Assembly: GCA_964640725.1 (NCBI GenBank)
Contig: CAZXIJ010000061.1
Location: 1 to 10,148 of the forward strand
DNA from: CALHVX01 sp964640725
GTDB taxonomy: Bacteria; Pseudomonadota; Gammaproteobacteria; Pseudomonadales; Azotimanducaceae
Reading direction: 5' to 3'
DNA length: 10,148 nucleotides
Positions 1 to 6,533 of the stretch are shown here, piece by piece. How positions within the stretch are numbered: position 1 is the first letter of the stretch; each line of letters begins with the position of its first letter. Below the pieces are notes generated by a model. That model searched no databases. It was given only the letters and a program-made list of their open reading frames with translations, and was not told where the DNA came from. A program made the translations under genes and the position numbers.

Positions 1-11
1 CCGAAGCCTGC

Positions 12-251
12 ATGATGAACATCGAGATCACTTACTGCAGCGAGTGAAACTACCGCCCCGCCGCGGCCAGTTTGGCTGCGCTGATCAAGACGCGCCTTGG
101 CGTCGACGCCGTGCTGACGCCCGGGGGCGGCGGCATCTTTGACGTGGTCGTTGACGGCGACCTCGCGTTCTCGAAGTTTGAATCGTATTCCTTTCCTGAC
201 GAAGACGCGCTGGTGTCCCGCATCGCGGGGCGCGACGGCGCGGCGCCATGA
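12..251 (+). CDS. SelW/Rdx-like selenoprotein (in-frame UGA = Sec)
   Basis: Read through the in-frame TGA at 45-47, this frame gives a 79-residue protein with the features of the Rdx/SelW thioredoxin-like family. It starts with a short beta strand (NIEITY), then C9-S-E-U12 followed by NYRPAA, which matches the usual YCxxC/U-NYRPRA start. A GGGG-IFDVVVDG stretch and SKFESYSFPDED follow, the usual second half. Family members are small cytosolic thiol/selenol redox proteins; the natural substrate is unknown. The start is ATG at 12 or the adjacent ATG at 15. The frame is open to the window edge, so a slightly earlier start cannot be excluded, and no strong Shine-Dalgarno is visible in the 11 bases available. 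A hairpin suited to a bacterial SECIS sits at 62-80. The next gene, a selenocysteine glutathione peroxidase, starts 31 bases after this stop, so an oxidant-defence operon is likely. Without Sec insertion the product would be an 11-residue peptide. Confidence 0.9.
45..47 (+). other. Selenocysteine UGA codon in SelW-like gene
   Basis: TGA occupies codon 12 of the SelW-like frame, at the place where family members have the second Cys or a Sec of CxxC/U. The protein similarity continues without a break for 67 codons beyond it, to a TGA at 249-251, so this is recoding and not a stop. Confidence 0.9.
62..80 (+). promoter_or_regulatory. Bacterial SECIS-like hairpin of SelW-like gene
   Basis: Bases 62-69 (CGCGGCCA) pair with 73-80 (TGGCTGCG) in 8 consecutive pairs, one of them G-U, closing a three-base loop GTT at 70-72. 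The loop begins 22 nt after the UGA and carries G in first position. This agrees with the known bacterial SECIS rules: a small apical loop, a G among its first two bases, and roughly 16-37 nt from the UGA. It lies inside the coding sequence, as expected for SelB-dependent insertion in bacteria. The high GC content makes hairpins common, so the structure alone would be weak; its position is what supports it. Confidence 0.7.
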
Positions 252-282
252 TTTGATCCCAGCAACCCAGAGGCACTGCGTA

Positions 283-765
283 ATGACAGACATTTACGGC
301 TACACCATGGATTCCATCGAGGGCGAGCCCATTGCCCTCAGCCGCTACAAGGACAAGGTCTGCCTGGTTGTGAACCTGGCCAGCCAGTGAGGACTCACCG
401 CTCAGTACGCAGGTCTGCGTACCCTTCAGCAGGATTTCGAGTCACAGGGCTTTACGGTACTGGGCTTCCCCTGCAACCAGTTCGGCGCTCAGGAGCCCGG
501 CAGCGACGCCGAGATCCTGCAGTTTGCCCAGGACAAGTTCGATGTGAACTTTCCCATGTTCAGCAAGATCGAGGTCAACGGCGACGGCGCCTGTGACCTG
601 TACAAGTATCTGCGCGCCGCGAAGCCGGAAGCCGATGGCGGCGAGGACCTGCCCTGGAACTTCACGAAGTTTCTGGTGGGCCGCAATGGCCAGGCCGTCT
701 CGCGCATTGGGCCTCAGGTGACTCCGGAGCAGATTGCCGAGCAGTTGCCCGGGCTGTTGGGTTAA
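283..765 (+). CDS. Glutathione peroxidase, selenocysteine-containing
   Basis: Reading through TGA at 388-390 gives a 160-residue protein of normal length for bacterial GPx. It has the family order: N-terminal IYGYTMDSIEGEPIALSRYK, the active site VNLASQ-U36-GLTAQY, then LGFPCNQFGAQEPGS (catalytic Gln) and LPWNFTKFLV (catalytic Trp and Asn). The U/Q/W/N tetrad is therefore complete. The enzyme reduces hydrogen peroxide or organic hydroperoxides with glutathione or thioredoxin; most bacterial homologues have Cys at this site, so the Sec form is the less common one. The ATG at 283 is preceded by GAGG at 270-273, a good ribosome site with 9-base spacing. It follows the SelW-like gene by 31 bases. 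Conventional calling would split this gene at the UGA into two false frames. No signal peptide is visible, so it should be cytosolic. Confidence 0.96.
388..390 (+). other. Selenocysteine UGA codon in GPx gene
   Basis: TGA is codon 36 of the GPx frame and stands exactly at the peroxidatic Cys/Sec of the motif NxASxU/CG. The remaining catalytic residues follow in the same frame, which ends at TAA 763-765. Confidence 0.95.
405..422 (+). promoter_or_regulatory. Bacterial SECIS hairpin of GPx gene
   Basis: Bases 405-411 (GTACGCA) are the perfect reverse complement of 416-422 (TGCGTAC) and close a loop GGTC at 412-415. The loop begins 22 nt after the UGA. The tip GCAGGTCTGC is, as I recall it, the same decamer that forms the tip of the E. 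coli fdhF SECIS, whose loop G and U contact SelB. Unlike fdhF, there is no bulged U in the upper stem here. Three further pairs (400-402 with 428-430) could extend the stem below an internal loop. Confidence 0.85.
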
Positions 766-816
766 GCGACGGCTTGCCAACGGTGACTTGATCGAAAGTT
801 GTGACGCAAGTGTGTC

Positions 817-838
817 GCGCGGGCCGCTCGGCTCGCGC
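817..838 (+). terminator. Strong GC hairpin downstream of GPx gene, possible terminator
   Basis: Bases 817-825 (GCGCGGGCC) pair with 830-838 (GGCTCGCGC), nine consecutive pairs with one G-U, around a GCTC loop. It lies 52 bases after the GPx stop and 77 bases before the likely start of the SET gene. No T run follows (TCCTTCGACC), so it is not a standard intrinsic terminator. It may be an mRNA 3' end stabiliser or a Rho-associated structure. The 149-base gap at 766-914 holds nothing else I can support. Confidence 0.35.
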
Positions 839-914
839 TCCTTCGACCCGACCTGTAGAGTGCGCGGCTTCGAAGACTGCAGTGCCGGAGCTCTACCGCC
901 TCCGCGAAGATAAC

Positions 915-1247
915 GTGTCCAAAAAGAAAAAGAAGTACCTGAAGCACACCGTGAAAGCCCGAGACAGCGGCATTCACGGCAAAGGCCTGTTTGCCACCGT
1001 GCCGATCGCCAACGGCGCCGTCATCGGCTTCTGCAAAGCACAGTCGACCACCATTTCCGGCCCCTACACGTTGTCCACGGACGAAGGTGACATGCTCGTC
1101 ACCTGTCGTTTGCGGTTCATCAATCACTCCCCCCAACCCAACGTGGTTTACTACGACGATCTGTCCGTAGTGGCACTGCGGGATATCCGGCCCGGGGACG
1201 AGTTGACTCATGATTACGGCGCTGACTGGTCCCGGGAAGTTTCCTGA
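915..1247 (+). CDS. Small SET-domain protein, putative lysine methyltransferase
   Basis: This 110-residue protein is a minimal SET domain, the AdoMet-dependent protein-lysine methyltransferase fold. Visible motifs are SGIHGKGLFAT (residues 18-28, the first SET motif), RFINHSPQPNV (67-77, matching the RFxNHSCxPN core with Pro instead of Cys) and GDELTHDYG (94-102, matching GEELTxDYG). The missing Cys fits the many small bacterial SET proteins without a zinc-binding post-SET. I chose GTG at 915 because the conserved region begins soon after it. A longer in-frame GTG at 801 would add 38 residues without family resemblance and run through a strong hairpin. The ribosome site is weak (GAAGA at 906-910). 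The N-terminus is VSKKKKKYLK, a basic patch. The target is unknown; bacterial relatives are suspected to methylate proteins. The 3' end overlaps the next gene by 38 bases if that starts at 1210. Confidence 0.8.
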   Translation: MSKKKKKYLKHTVKARDSGIHGKGLFATVPIANGAVIGFCKAQSTTISGPYTLSTDEGDMLVTCRLRFINHSPQPNVVYYDDLSVVALRDIRPGDELTHDYGADWSREVS

Positions 1248-3006
1248 GACGATCCGACCGGCTGGCCGGCAGCCCGCCGGCACCAGCCCGCTGGCGGTGA
1301 CTGCACGCGCTCTGCTGGCGCTGCTGCTGGGCATCGCGCCGGCCTTGCCCGCCTCGGCGGCGGAAGCCGCCAGCTGCGAAGTCGTCGAGCTGTCGGCCAG
1401 GGAGTTCGACGTCTACGATTTTCAGACACCGCCCCGATCGATCCCCCTGGGCGACGGGGAGCAGGTGCAGGTGAGCGAGATCCGTGTCCGGCAGCAGCGG
1501 GTGTTCCAGGAAGAAACGCCCTGGTTCAAGCGCCTGGCGAATCGCTACCACGTGCAGACCCGGGAGCAGGTGCTCATCGAGTCCCTGCCCTTCGATGCCG
1601 GCGACACGATCAATGCCCGGCATCTCGCCGAGGCCGAGCGCATCCTGCGGCTTAAACCCTATCTGTTCGAGGCTGCGGTCGTCGTTTCACGCCGCTGCGC
1701 CGGGGCGAGCGCCGATCAGGTGCGCGTCGATGTCATCGCCCGGGATGTTTGGACGCTGAACCCCCGTCTGGTCCTGACACGCACCGGCAGCCAGACGGAT
1801 TTTGGCGCTGGCGTGTCCGACAGCAACTGGTTCGGCACCGGCATCGCCGCATCCATTGCCTATATCAAAGACGAAGATCGCAGCGGTATCAGCGTGGTCT
1901 ATCAGGACCAGAACCTGCTTGGCAGCCGTTGGGCGCTGAACAGCCTGCTGATCGAGAGCAACGACGGGCATCTGTATGACGTGGCGCTCGAGCGCCCGTT
2001 CTACGCGCTGGACACGCCCTATGCCCTGGGCGTGCGCCTGCGGGACAACGAGCGCGAGCAGGGCCTGTTCTTTCTGAGCGACGAGCTGTTCGAGTTTGAC
2101 GTCGACGCGCAGTACGCTTCGATCTACGGCGGGCAGCAGCTATTCCGATCGCGCAGCGCCATTGGACGCGTGCTGGCGGGCGTCGCGATCAGCGATCAAT
2201 CTTTCCGATTTCCGACGGGCTTTCCCGGGGGCGATCCCGACAATGATCGCCGCTTTGTCTACCCCTGGCTGGCCTACCAGCAGGTGGCCGATCAGTTCGT
2301 GGAGCGCGTGAACCTGGATCGGATCCAGCGCACGGAAGATATCGCGCTCGGTTCCCAGCTCTATGCAGAGGTCGGCTACGCGCCGGACGCGTTCGGGAGC
2401 GACGGCGACCACTGGCTCGGCAACCTGTCGGCGCGCCACACGCGCTGGCTGTCGCGCAGTGCCCTGATGTCCCTCGGCGCGCAGGCCGAAGGCCGCTACG
2501 ATCTGGACGCCTCGCGCAGCGAAGAAGTCATCGCCTCAGCATTTGCTGCGTTTCAATTCAACCACGCCGAGCGGTTCAGCCTGCTGGCGCGGGCCAGCTA
2601 CTTCTACACCAAGAATCTGCCGGTGGACCGGCAGCTGCTGCTGGGCGGCGACGTGGGTCTGCGCGGCTATCCGAACCGCTACCAGACCGGCGACCGCGGC
2701 TACCTGTTCACGGTCGAGGAACGTTACTACTCAGACCTTTACCCCTTCGAGATGTTTCGCCTTGGGGCAGCGGTGTTTGCCGATGTCGGTCGCGTCTCTT
2801 TTCGCGACGACGCGCCGGCCTGGGTCCCGGCCGATCGCAGCGCCGACGAATTCGGCACCCTTGCCAACATCGGCTTCGGCCTGCGCCTGGAATCGACGCG
2901 CACGCGCCGCGATCGCATCCTGCATGTCGACTTTGCCGTGCCACTGGTGGACGGCCCGAACGTCAAAGGCCTGGAGATCACCGTGGTCGCCAAGCAAAGC
3001 CTGTAA
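1210..3006 (+). CDS. Omp85-superfamily outer-membrane protein (BamA/TamA-like, short N-terminus)
   Basis: This 598-residue protein has an export signal (hydrophobic ALLALLLGIAPALPASAAEA at about 34-53), one POTRA-like module (about 86-178, including QVSEIRVRQQRVF and a helix ARHLAEAERILRL), and a beta barrel of about 400 residues. The barrel carries LGGDVGLRGYPNRY, with RGY at about 485-487; this is the conserved Omp85 loop-6 motif. It should sit in the outer membrane. Relatives assemble or translocate proteins or lipids, but the substrate here cannot be told. ATG 1210 has GGGGACGAG upstream. An in-frame GTG at 1297 would give a more typical signal peptide (VTARALLALLL...) and a 569-residue precursor, so the start is uncertain. 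BamA has five POTRA domains and TamA three, so this is neither canonical protein. The C-terminus ends in QSL, not the common aromatic residue. It is co-directional with the SET gene and probably translationally coupled to it. Confidence 0.85.
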   Translation: MITALTGPGKFPETIRPAGRQPAGTSPLAVTARALLALLLGIAPALPASAAEAASCEVVELSAREFDVYDFQTPPRSIPLGDGEQVQVSEIRVRQQRVFQEETPWFKRLANRYHVQTREQVLIESLPFDAGDTINARHLAEAERILRLKPYLFEAAVVVSRRCAGASADQVRVDVIARDVWTLNPRLVLTRTGSQTDFGAGVSDSNWFGTGIAASIAYIKDEDRSGISVVYQDQNLLGSRWALNSLLIESNDGHLYDVALERPFYALDTPYALGVRLRDNEREQGLFFLSDELFEFDVDAQYASIYGGQQLFRSRSAIGRVLAGVAISDQSFRFPTGFPGGDPDNDRRFVYPWLAYQQVADQFVERVNLDRIQRTEDIALGSQLYAEVGYAPDAFGSDGDHWLGNLSARHTRWLSRSALMSLGAQAEGRYDLDASRSEEVIASAFAAFQFNHAERFSLLARASYFYTKNLPVDRQLLLGGDVGLRGYPNRYQTGDRGYLFTVEERYYSDLYPFEMFRLGAAVFADVGRVSFRDDAPAWVPADRSADEFGTLANIGFGLRLESTRTRRDRILHVDFAVPLVDGPNVKGLEITVVAKQSL

Positions 3007-3016
3007 AGCGCACATT

Positions 3017-3067
3017 CGATCAGGCACGATTTTGCAGGGCGCCGCACACTGGCCACCTGTCTGATCG
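3017..3067 (+). promoter_or_regulatory. Inverted repeat before the AraC-type gene
   Basis: CGATCAGGCA (3017-3026) can pair with TGTCTGATCG (3058-3067): ten pairs with one G-U, of which the outer seven (CGATCAG/CTGATCG) are perfect. The arms are separated by 31 bases, and the right arm ends on the first G of the GGAG ribosome site (3067-3070). It could be a regulator binding site or a leader-RNA structure. Direct evidence is only the symmetry. Confidence 0.35.
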
Positions 3068-3077
3068 GAGCTGGTCC

Positions 3078-3923
3078 ATGACTGTTGTTGCCCGCGGCCT
3101 CTGGTACATCGAAAGCCACTATCGTGAGCCCATGAAGCTGGAAGACGCGGCAACGGCCGCTGGCGTATCTCGCTACCATTTTGCGCGAGCCTTTTCCCTG
3201 GCGGTCGGCATGGCGCCGCGTACCTATCTGCGACGCCGTCGCATGGCCGCGGCGGTCGAGCAGCTGCTCGCCGGCACGGACGACCTGTTGGCGCTGGCCC
3301 TGGCCATCGGCTACGGCTCGCACGAAGCATTCAGTCGCGCGTTCAGGCAGGAAATTGGCGCCACCCCCGAGGCCGTGCGAGCGCACGGCCTGCCCGACAC
3401 GGCGACGGTGCTGCAACCGGTATTGCTGGAGGAACGAAGCATGAAAGAGTCCCTTGAGGTGACCATCGAAGAACGAGCGGCGTGGTACGTCGTGGGGGTT
3501 GAACGCCCGCACCAGCGTATGCCCAGCCCCGACATCTCGGATCAGTGGCAGAGCTTTGGCCCGCACATTGGCCGCATCCCGAACCAGGTCGGGATGCTCA
3601 GCTACGGATTGATGATGGCGCCGGAGGACGACACCGAAAATCGTTACCTGTGTGGGGTCGAAGTCTCGAGCCTGGATCAGGTGCCGGACAATATGGTTGG
3701 CTATGCCGTGCCGGCTGGGCGCTACGCGGTGGCGCAGCACCGCGGGCATGTTGCTGAAGTGGGGCAAAGTTTCCGGGCACTGTTTGAAGACTGGCTGCCC
3801 GGGTCACCCTGGGAGCCCTTGCCGGGTCCCTGCTTCGAGCTTTACGACGATCGCTTTGATCCGATGACCGGCCAGGGCGGCTTCTCGCTTTGGACGCCGG
3901 TGCAGGAGCGCGCGACGTCCTAG
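3078..3923 (+). CDS. AraC-family regulator with C-terminal GyrI-like effector domain
   Basis: This 281-residue cytosolic transcription factor has its DNA-binding part first: two helix-turn-helix units at about 21-42 (LEDAATAAGVSRYHFARAF) and 68-98 (LALAIGYGSHEAFSRAFRQ), the second matching the AraC signature. A GyrI-like/BacT small-molecule-binding domain follows (about 125-276), including the typical ending FELYDDRF...LWTPV. This is the Rob/SoxS-type DNA-binding module joined to a ligand sensor, the arrangement used by several multidrug and stress regulators; the ligand is unknown. ATG 3078 is preceded by GGAG (3067-3070) at 7-base spacing. A 71-base gap with an inverted repeat separates it from the Omp85-like gene, so it may have its own control. 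Its TAG stop shares CTAG with the convergent phosphotransferase gene. Confidence 0.92.
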   Translation: MTVVARGLWYIESHYREPMKLEDAATAAGVSRYHFARAFSLAVGMAPRTYLRRRRMAAAVEQLLAGTDDLLALALAIGYGSHEAFSRAFRQEIGATPEAVRAHGLPDTATVLQPVLLEERSMKESLEVTIEERAAWYVVGVERPHQRMPSPDISDQWQSFGPHIGRIPNQVGMLSYGLMMAPEDDTENRYLCGVEVSSLDQVPDNMVGYAVPAGRYAVAQHRGHVAEVGQSFRALFEDWLPGSPWEPLPGPCFELYDDRFDPMTGQGGFSLWTPVQERATS

Positions 3924-4870
3924 CGGGCCGCCAGCTTGAGGTCGGCGAGCAGGTTCGCGAGGGTGCGCTCTCCCATGGCCAGATGCCGGGGGTGATCAAT
4001 ACGCCCGGTGTCGATCAGGATTGCGGCGAACATCAGGGCCCAGCCCTGGGCTCGCTGCCAATCGGCCGCGTGAACGCCGGGACTGCGTTGCGCGTAGCGG
4101 CTCCTGGCGATTTGCCGCGCCGGCGCACTGTGAAAGTGCATCCAGAATGCCGCCATGTCGGTGGCGCGATCCCCTGCGCCCAGGTCGCCCCAGTCGATCA
4201 CGCCACTGATGCGACCCTGATCTACGAGCAAGTTGCGCGCGTGGGCGTCGCCGTGAATCCAAACCCGGTCGGTCGCGTCCGGCGCTGCCAGTGCGTCCTG
4301 CCAGACTTGCTCCAGCGCAGCGCGCGTCTCGACATCGTCTGGCGCGATGCGCTGCCACCGATCATCGAAGGCCTCAGCGCGTTGGGCCAGGGGCACGCCG
4401 CGCACCTTATTCTCGGGGGCTTCTGACGGGGCAGGCTGATGCAGCGCCGCGAGAAAGTCTGCGTAGCGCGGCGCTTGTGTATCGTCAGCCGGTGCCAGGT
4501 CGGAGGCTCTGCCAGGCAGCCAGGGCAGCAGGGTGAACGGCCAAGGGTAGCCTGCTGCAGGTTGGCCGCAGAACAGCGGCCGGGGAATGGGGATCGGGAG
4601 CGCAGGGAGCTTCGGTACCCAGTGCTGCTCCGCTTCCAGCAACGGCACGGCCAGGGCCCGCCGCGGCAGCCGCACGACCAGCCGCCCGGCCAGCGGGTCA
4701 TCGCCCTTCGCGGGCCCCAGGTCGAAGAGCGCGTTGTCCCACCCCTCGTCCAGGATCGCGAGTGTGCGTGCACTGGTATCGATGCCGTTGGCTTCGAGGA
4801 GCCCGCGCACGAGGGGCTTGTCAATGACGACCTCGGCCGATGGCGTCGCGATGCCGTCCGCTGCACTCAT
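3920..4870 (-). CDS. Aminoglycoside phosphotransferase (APH)-fold family protein
   Basis: This 316-residue protein has the kinase-like APH fold. Residues 203-213 read VWIHGDAHARN, the catalytic HGDxxxxN loop with D208 as base and N213 for Mg2+. IDWGDLGAGD (225-234) is the metal-binding DFG equivalent. The N-lobe has RLVVRLPRR (63-71) and a helix LLEAEQHW (77-84), where the APH Lys/Glu pair is expected; Arg seems to replace Lys, as in many environmental members. Such proteins use ATP to phosphorylate small hydroxylated molecules. This is not evidence of antibiotic resistance: the family includes choline-, sugar- and metabolite kinases, and some members sit beside acyl-CoA enzymes. It begins 6 bases after the upstream acyl-CoA ligase stop, so it is likely the second gene of that operon. 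The ATG has only a weak ribosome site, which fits translational coupling. Confidence 0.88.
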   Translation of the reverse strand: MSAADGIATPSAEVVIDKPLVRGLLEANGIDTSARTLAILDEGWDNALFDLGPAKGDDPLAGRLVVRLPRRALAVPLLEAEQHWVPKLPALPIPIPRPLFCGQPAAGYPWPFTLLPWLPGRASDLAPADDTQAPRYADFLAALHQPAPSEAPENKVRGVPLAQRAEAFDDRWQRIAPDDVETRAALEQVWQDALAAPDATDRVWIHGDAHARNLLVDQGRISGVIDWGDLGAGDRATDMAAFWMHFHSAPARQIARSRYAQRSPGVHAADWQRAQGWALMFAAILIDTGRIDHPRHLAMGERTLANLLADLKLAAR

Positions 4871-4876
4871 GGCGGC

Positions 4877-6421
4877 TCAGATTTTGCGGCCGGTGCCTTC
4901 CCAGTAGGGATCCTTGAGCAGTCGCTTGTACAGCTTGCCGGTCTCGTGCCGCGGCATCTCGTCAAGGTAGTCAAAGCTTCGTGGCGTTTTGTAGCCTGCC
5001 AGGTGCGTGCGGCAGAACTTCGCCAGATCTTCGTCCATGGCGGCATCGCCTGCGTGCCCCTCATGCAGAGTGACCGCTGCCTTCACCTCTTCGCCAAATT
5101 CGTCGTTCGGGATGCCAAACACTGCCACGTCCTGCACGGCCGGATGGGTCGCGAGAATGCCTTCCACCTCGGCCGGGTAGATGTTGACGCCGCCCGAGAT
5201 GATCATGTCGATCTTGCGGTCGCTCAGGTACAGATAGCCATCTTCGTCAAAGTAGCCGATGTCGCCAAAGGTGAACACACCCGGCGCCAGGTGCGCTTCT
5301 TTGGTCTTTTCCGGTTCCTTGTGATACTCGAAGTCACTGCCCATCAGGTTGCGCACGTAGATCTCGCCGGACTCCCCCTGGGGCACGTCCTGGCCGTTCT
5401 CGTCAACGACGCGAATCTCCACCGTTGGCGAGGGCTTGCCTACGGTGCCTGGCCGCTCGAGCCATTCCTGAGCAGTGGTCATCGCAACGATTGAGCCTTC
5501 CGTTGAACCGTAGTACTCGTTGATGACCGGGCCCCACCAGTCAATCATCTGCCGTTTGGCTTCCGGCGGGCACGGCGCTGCGCCGTGCCAGACCACCGCC
5601 AGGCTGTCGCCCTTAAAGGCGCTGCGGGTCGCGTCGTCCAGGTTGAGCATGCGGCGGAACTGGGTGGGCACCAGATGCACATTGGTGACCTGGTGTTCGT
5701 CGATGAGCGTCAGGCACTCAGCGGCGTCGAACTTGTGCCGCATGAGCACGGTGTTGCCGGCGATCAGCGGCAGGAACGAAAAAGCCCATTGAGCGCTGTG
5801 GTACACGGGTCCGCACAGCAGCGTCGTGCCGCCGGCAGGAATGCGGAGCATCATGGACATGCCGCCGCCCATACCCTGCAGCATCTCGATCGGCGGCGGG
5901 CCGTCGCCGGCGCCGGTTTTGCCGCGTACCCCCTTGGGGCGACCGGTGGTGCCAGAGGTGTAAAACATGGGACCACCCATCACGGCCGAGGCGGGCTCGC
6001 TGGCATCCTGCGCGCCCAGCCAGTCTTCGTACTCGCCAAAGCCGTCCGGCGCTGAGCGGATGCAAATGCGCGGCACGTCTTTCAGGTCCGCGGCGAGGCT
6101 GGCAAAGCGATCTTCTATAAACAGGAGCTGCGCGCCGGAATTCTCGACTACGTAGGCCAACTCGTCCGCGCTGAAGTGCCAGTTCACCGGCACAAAAACC
6201 AGGCCGGCATGGCTCGCGGCGGTGATGAGCTCGAAGTATTCGCGGCAATTGCCCGCGAAGATCGCGACCGTGTCGCCTGGCCCCAGGCCGGCTTCGCCAA
6301 AAGCGGCGATGAGCTGATTGGTGCGGGCGTTCAGCTCAAGCCATGATGTGCTGCCGCGCTCGTCGATTAAAGCTGGAGAATCGCCCTTCGCCTGCGCGTG
6401 CGGCTGAATCAGTGCTGCCAT
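4877..6421 (-). CDS. AMP-forming acyl-CoA synthetase/ligase
   Basis: This 514-residue enzyme of the ANL superfamily activates a carboxylic acid to acyl-AMP and then to the CoA thioester. All core motifs are present: P-loop YTSGTTGRPKGV (154-165), YGSTEG (304-309), GDIGYFDEDGYLYLSDR with the ribose-binding D387 and R402, IISGGVNIYPAEVE hinge (407-420), and the C-terminal catalytic Lys in ETGKLYKR (K496). The enzyme therefore looks intact and is of normal length. The chain length or ring type of the substrate cannot be read from motifs. A Gly/Met-rich stretch (about 166-193) follows the P-loop, as in some FadD-like acyl-CoA ligases. ATG at 6421 follows a modest AAGAG ribosome site. It is divergent from the His-repeat lipoprotein gene and leads into the APH-fold gene, which is probably in the same transcript. 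Confidence 0.93.
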   Translation of the reverse strand: MAALIQPHAQAKGDSPALIDERGSTSWLELNARTNQLIAAFGEAGLGPGDTVAIFAGNCREYFELITAASHAGLVFVPVNWHFSADELAYVVENSGAQLLFIEDRFASLAADLKDVPRICIRSAPDGFGEYEDWLGAQDASEPASAVMGGPMFYTSGTTGRPKGVRGKTGAGDGPPPIEMLQGMGGGMSMMLRIPAGGTTLLCGPVYHSAQWAFSFLPLIAGNTVLMRHKFDAAECLTLIDEHQVTNVHLVPTQFRRMLNLDDATRSAFKGDSLAVVWHGAAPCPPEAKRQMIDWWGPVINEYYGSTEGSIVAMTTAQEWLERPGTVGKPSPTVEIRVVDENGQDVPQGESGEIYVRNLMGSDFEYHKEPEKTKEAHLAPGVFTFGDIGYFDEDGYLYLSDRKIDMIISGGVNIYPAEVEGILATHPAVQDVAVFGIPNDEFGEEVKAAVTLHEGHAGDAAMDEDLAKFCRTHLAGYKTPRSFDYLDEMPRHETGKLYKRLLKDPYWEGTGRKI

Positions 6422-6533
6422 GATCTGCTACTCTTGACGCTACAGGCTGCATCTTTGTCAGACCTTGCCCGGATGTGCAACCGTCGGCAGGAGCTGAGCC
6501 TTGCAGTATTCGATTCCTTCAGGAAACCTCGCT

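Noticed and set aside
139..390. Open frame of 83 codons ending at TGA 388-390
   Set aside because: Its second half is the N-terminus of the GPx gene, whose real start is ATG 283; its end is the Sec codon, and its first half overlaps the SelW-like gene in another frame.
12..765. Reading the two UGA codons as pseudogene mutations
   Set aside because: Both UGAs fall precisely at catalytic Cys/Sec positions, both are followed by SECIS-like hairpins at the right distance, and the frames are otherwise intact. Random nonsense mutations would not do this twice.
2739..3767. 342-codon open frame on the - strand
   Set aside because: It is antisense to the Omp85-like and AraC-type genes, both well supported; the protein is Arg/His-rich with no known motif.
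4439..5494. 351-codon open frame on the + strand
   Set aside because: It lies opposite the phosphotransferase and acyl-CoA ligase genes, which carry full family motifs; it has no recognisable domain and follows from high GC content.
6434..6462. TTGACG with a 17-base spacer to GTCAGA as a promoter for the lipoprotein gene
   Set aside because: The -35 fits but the -10 matches the consensus poorly, so I do not call it.
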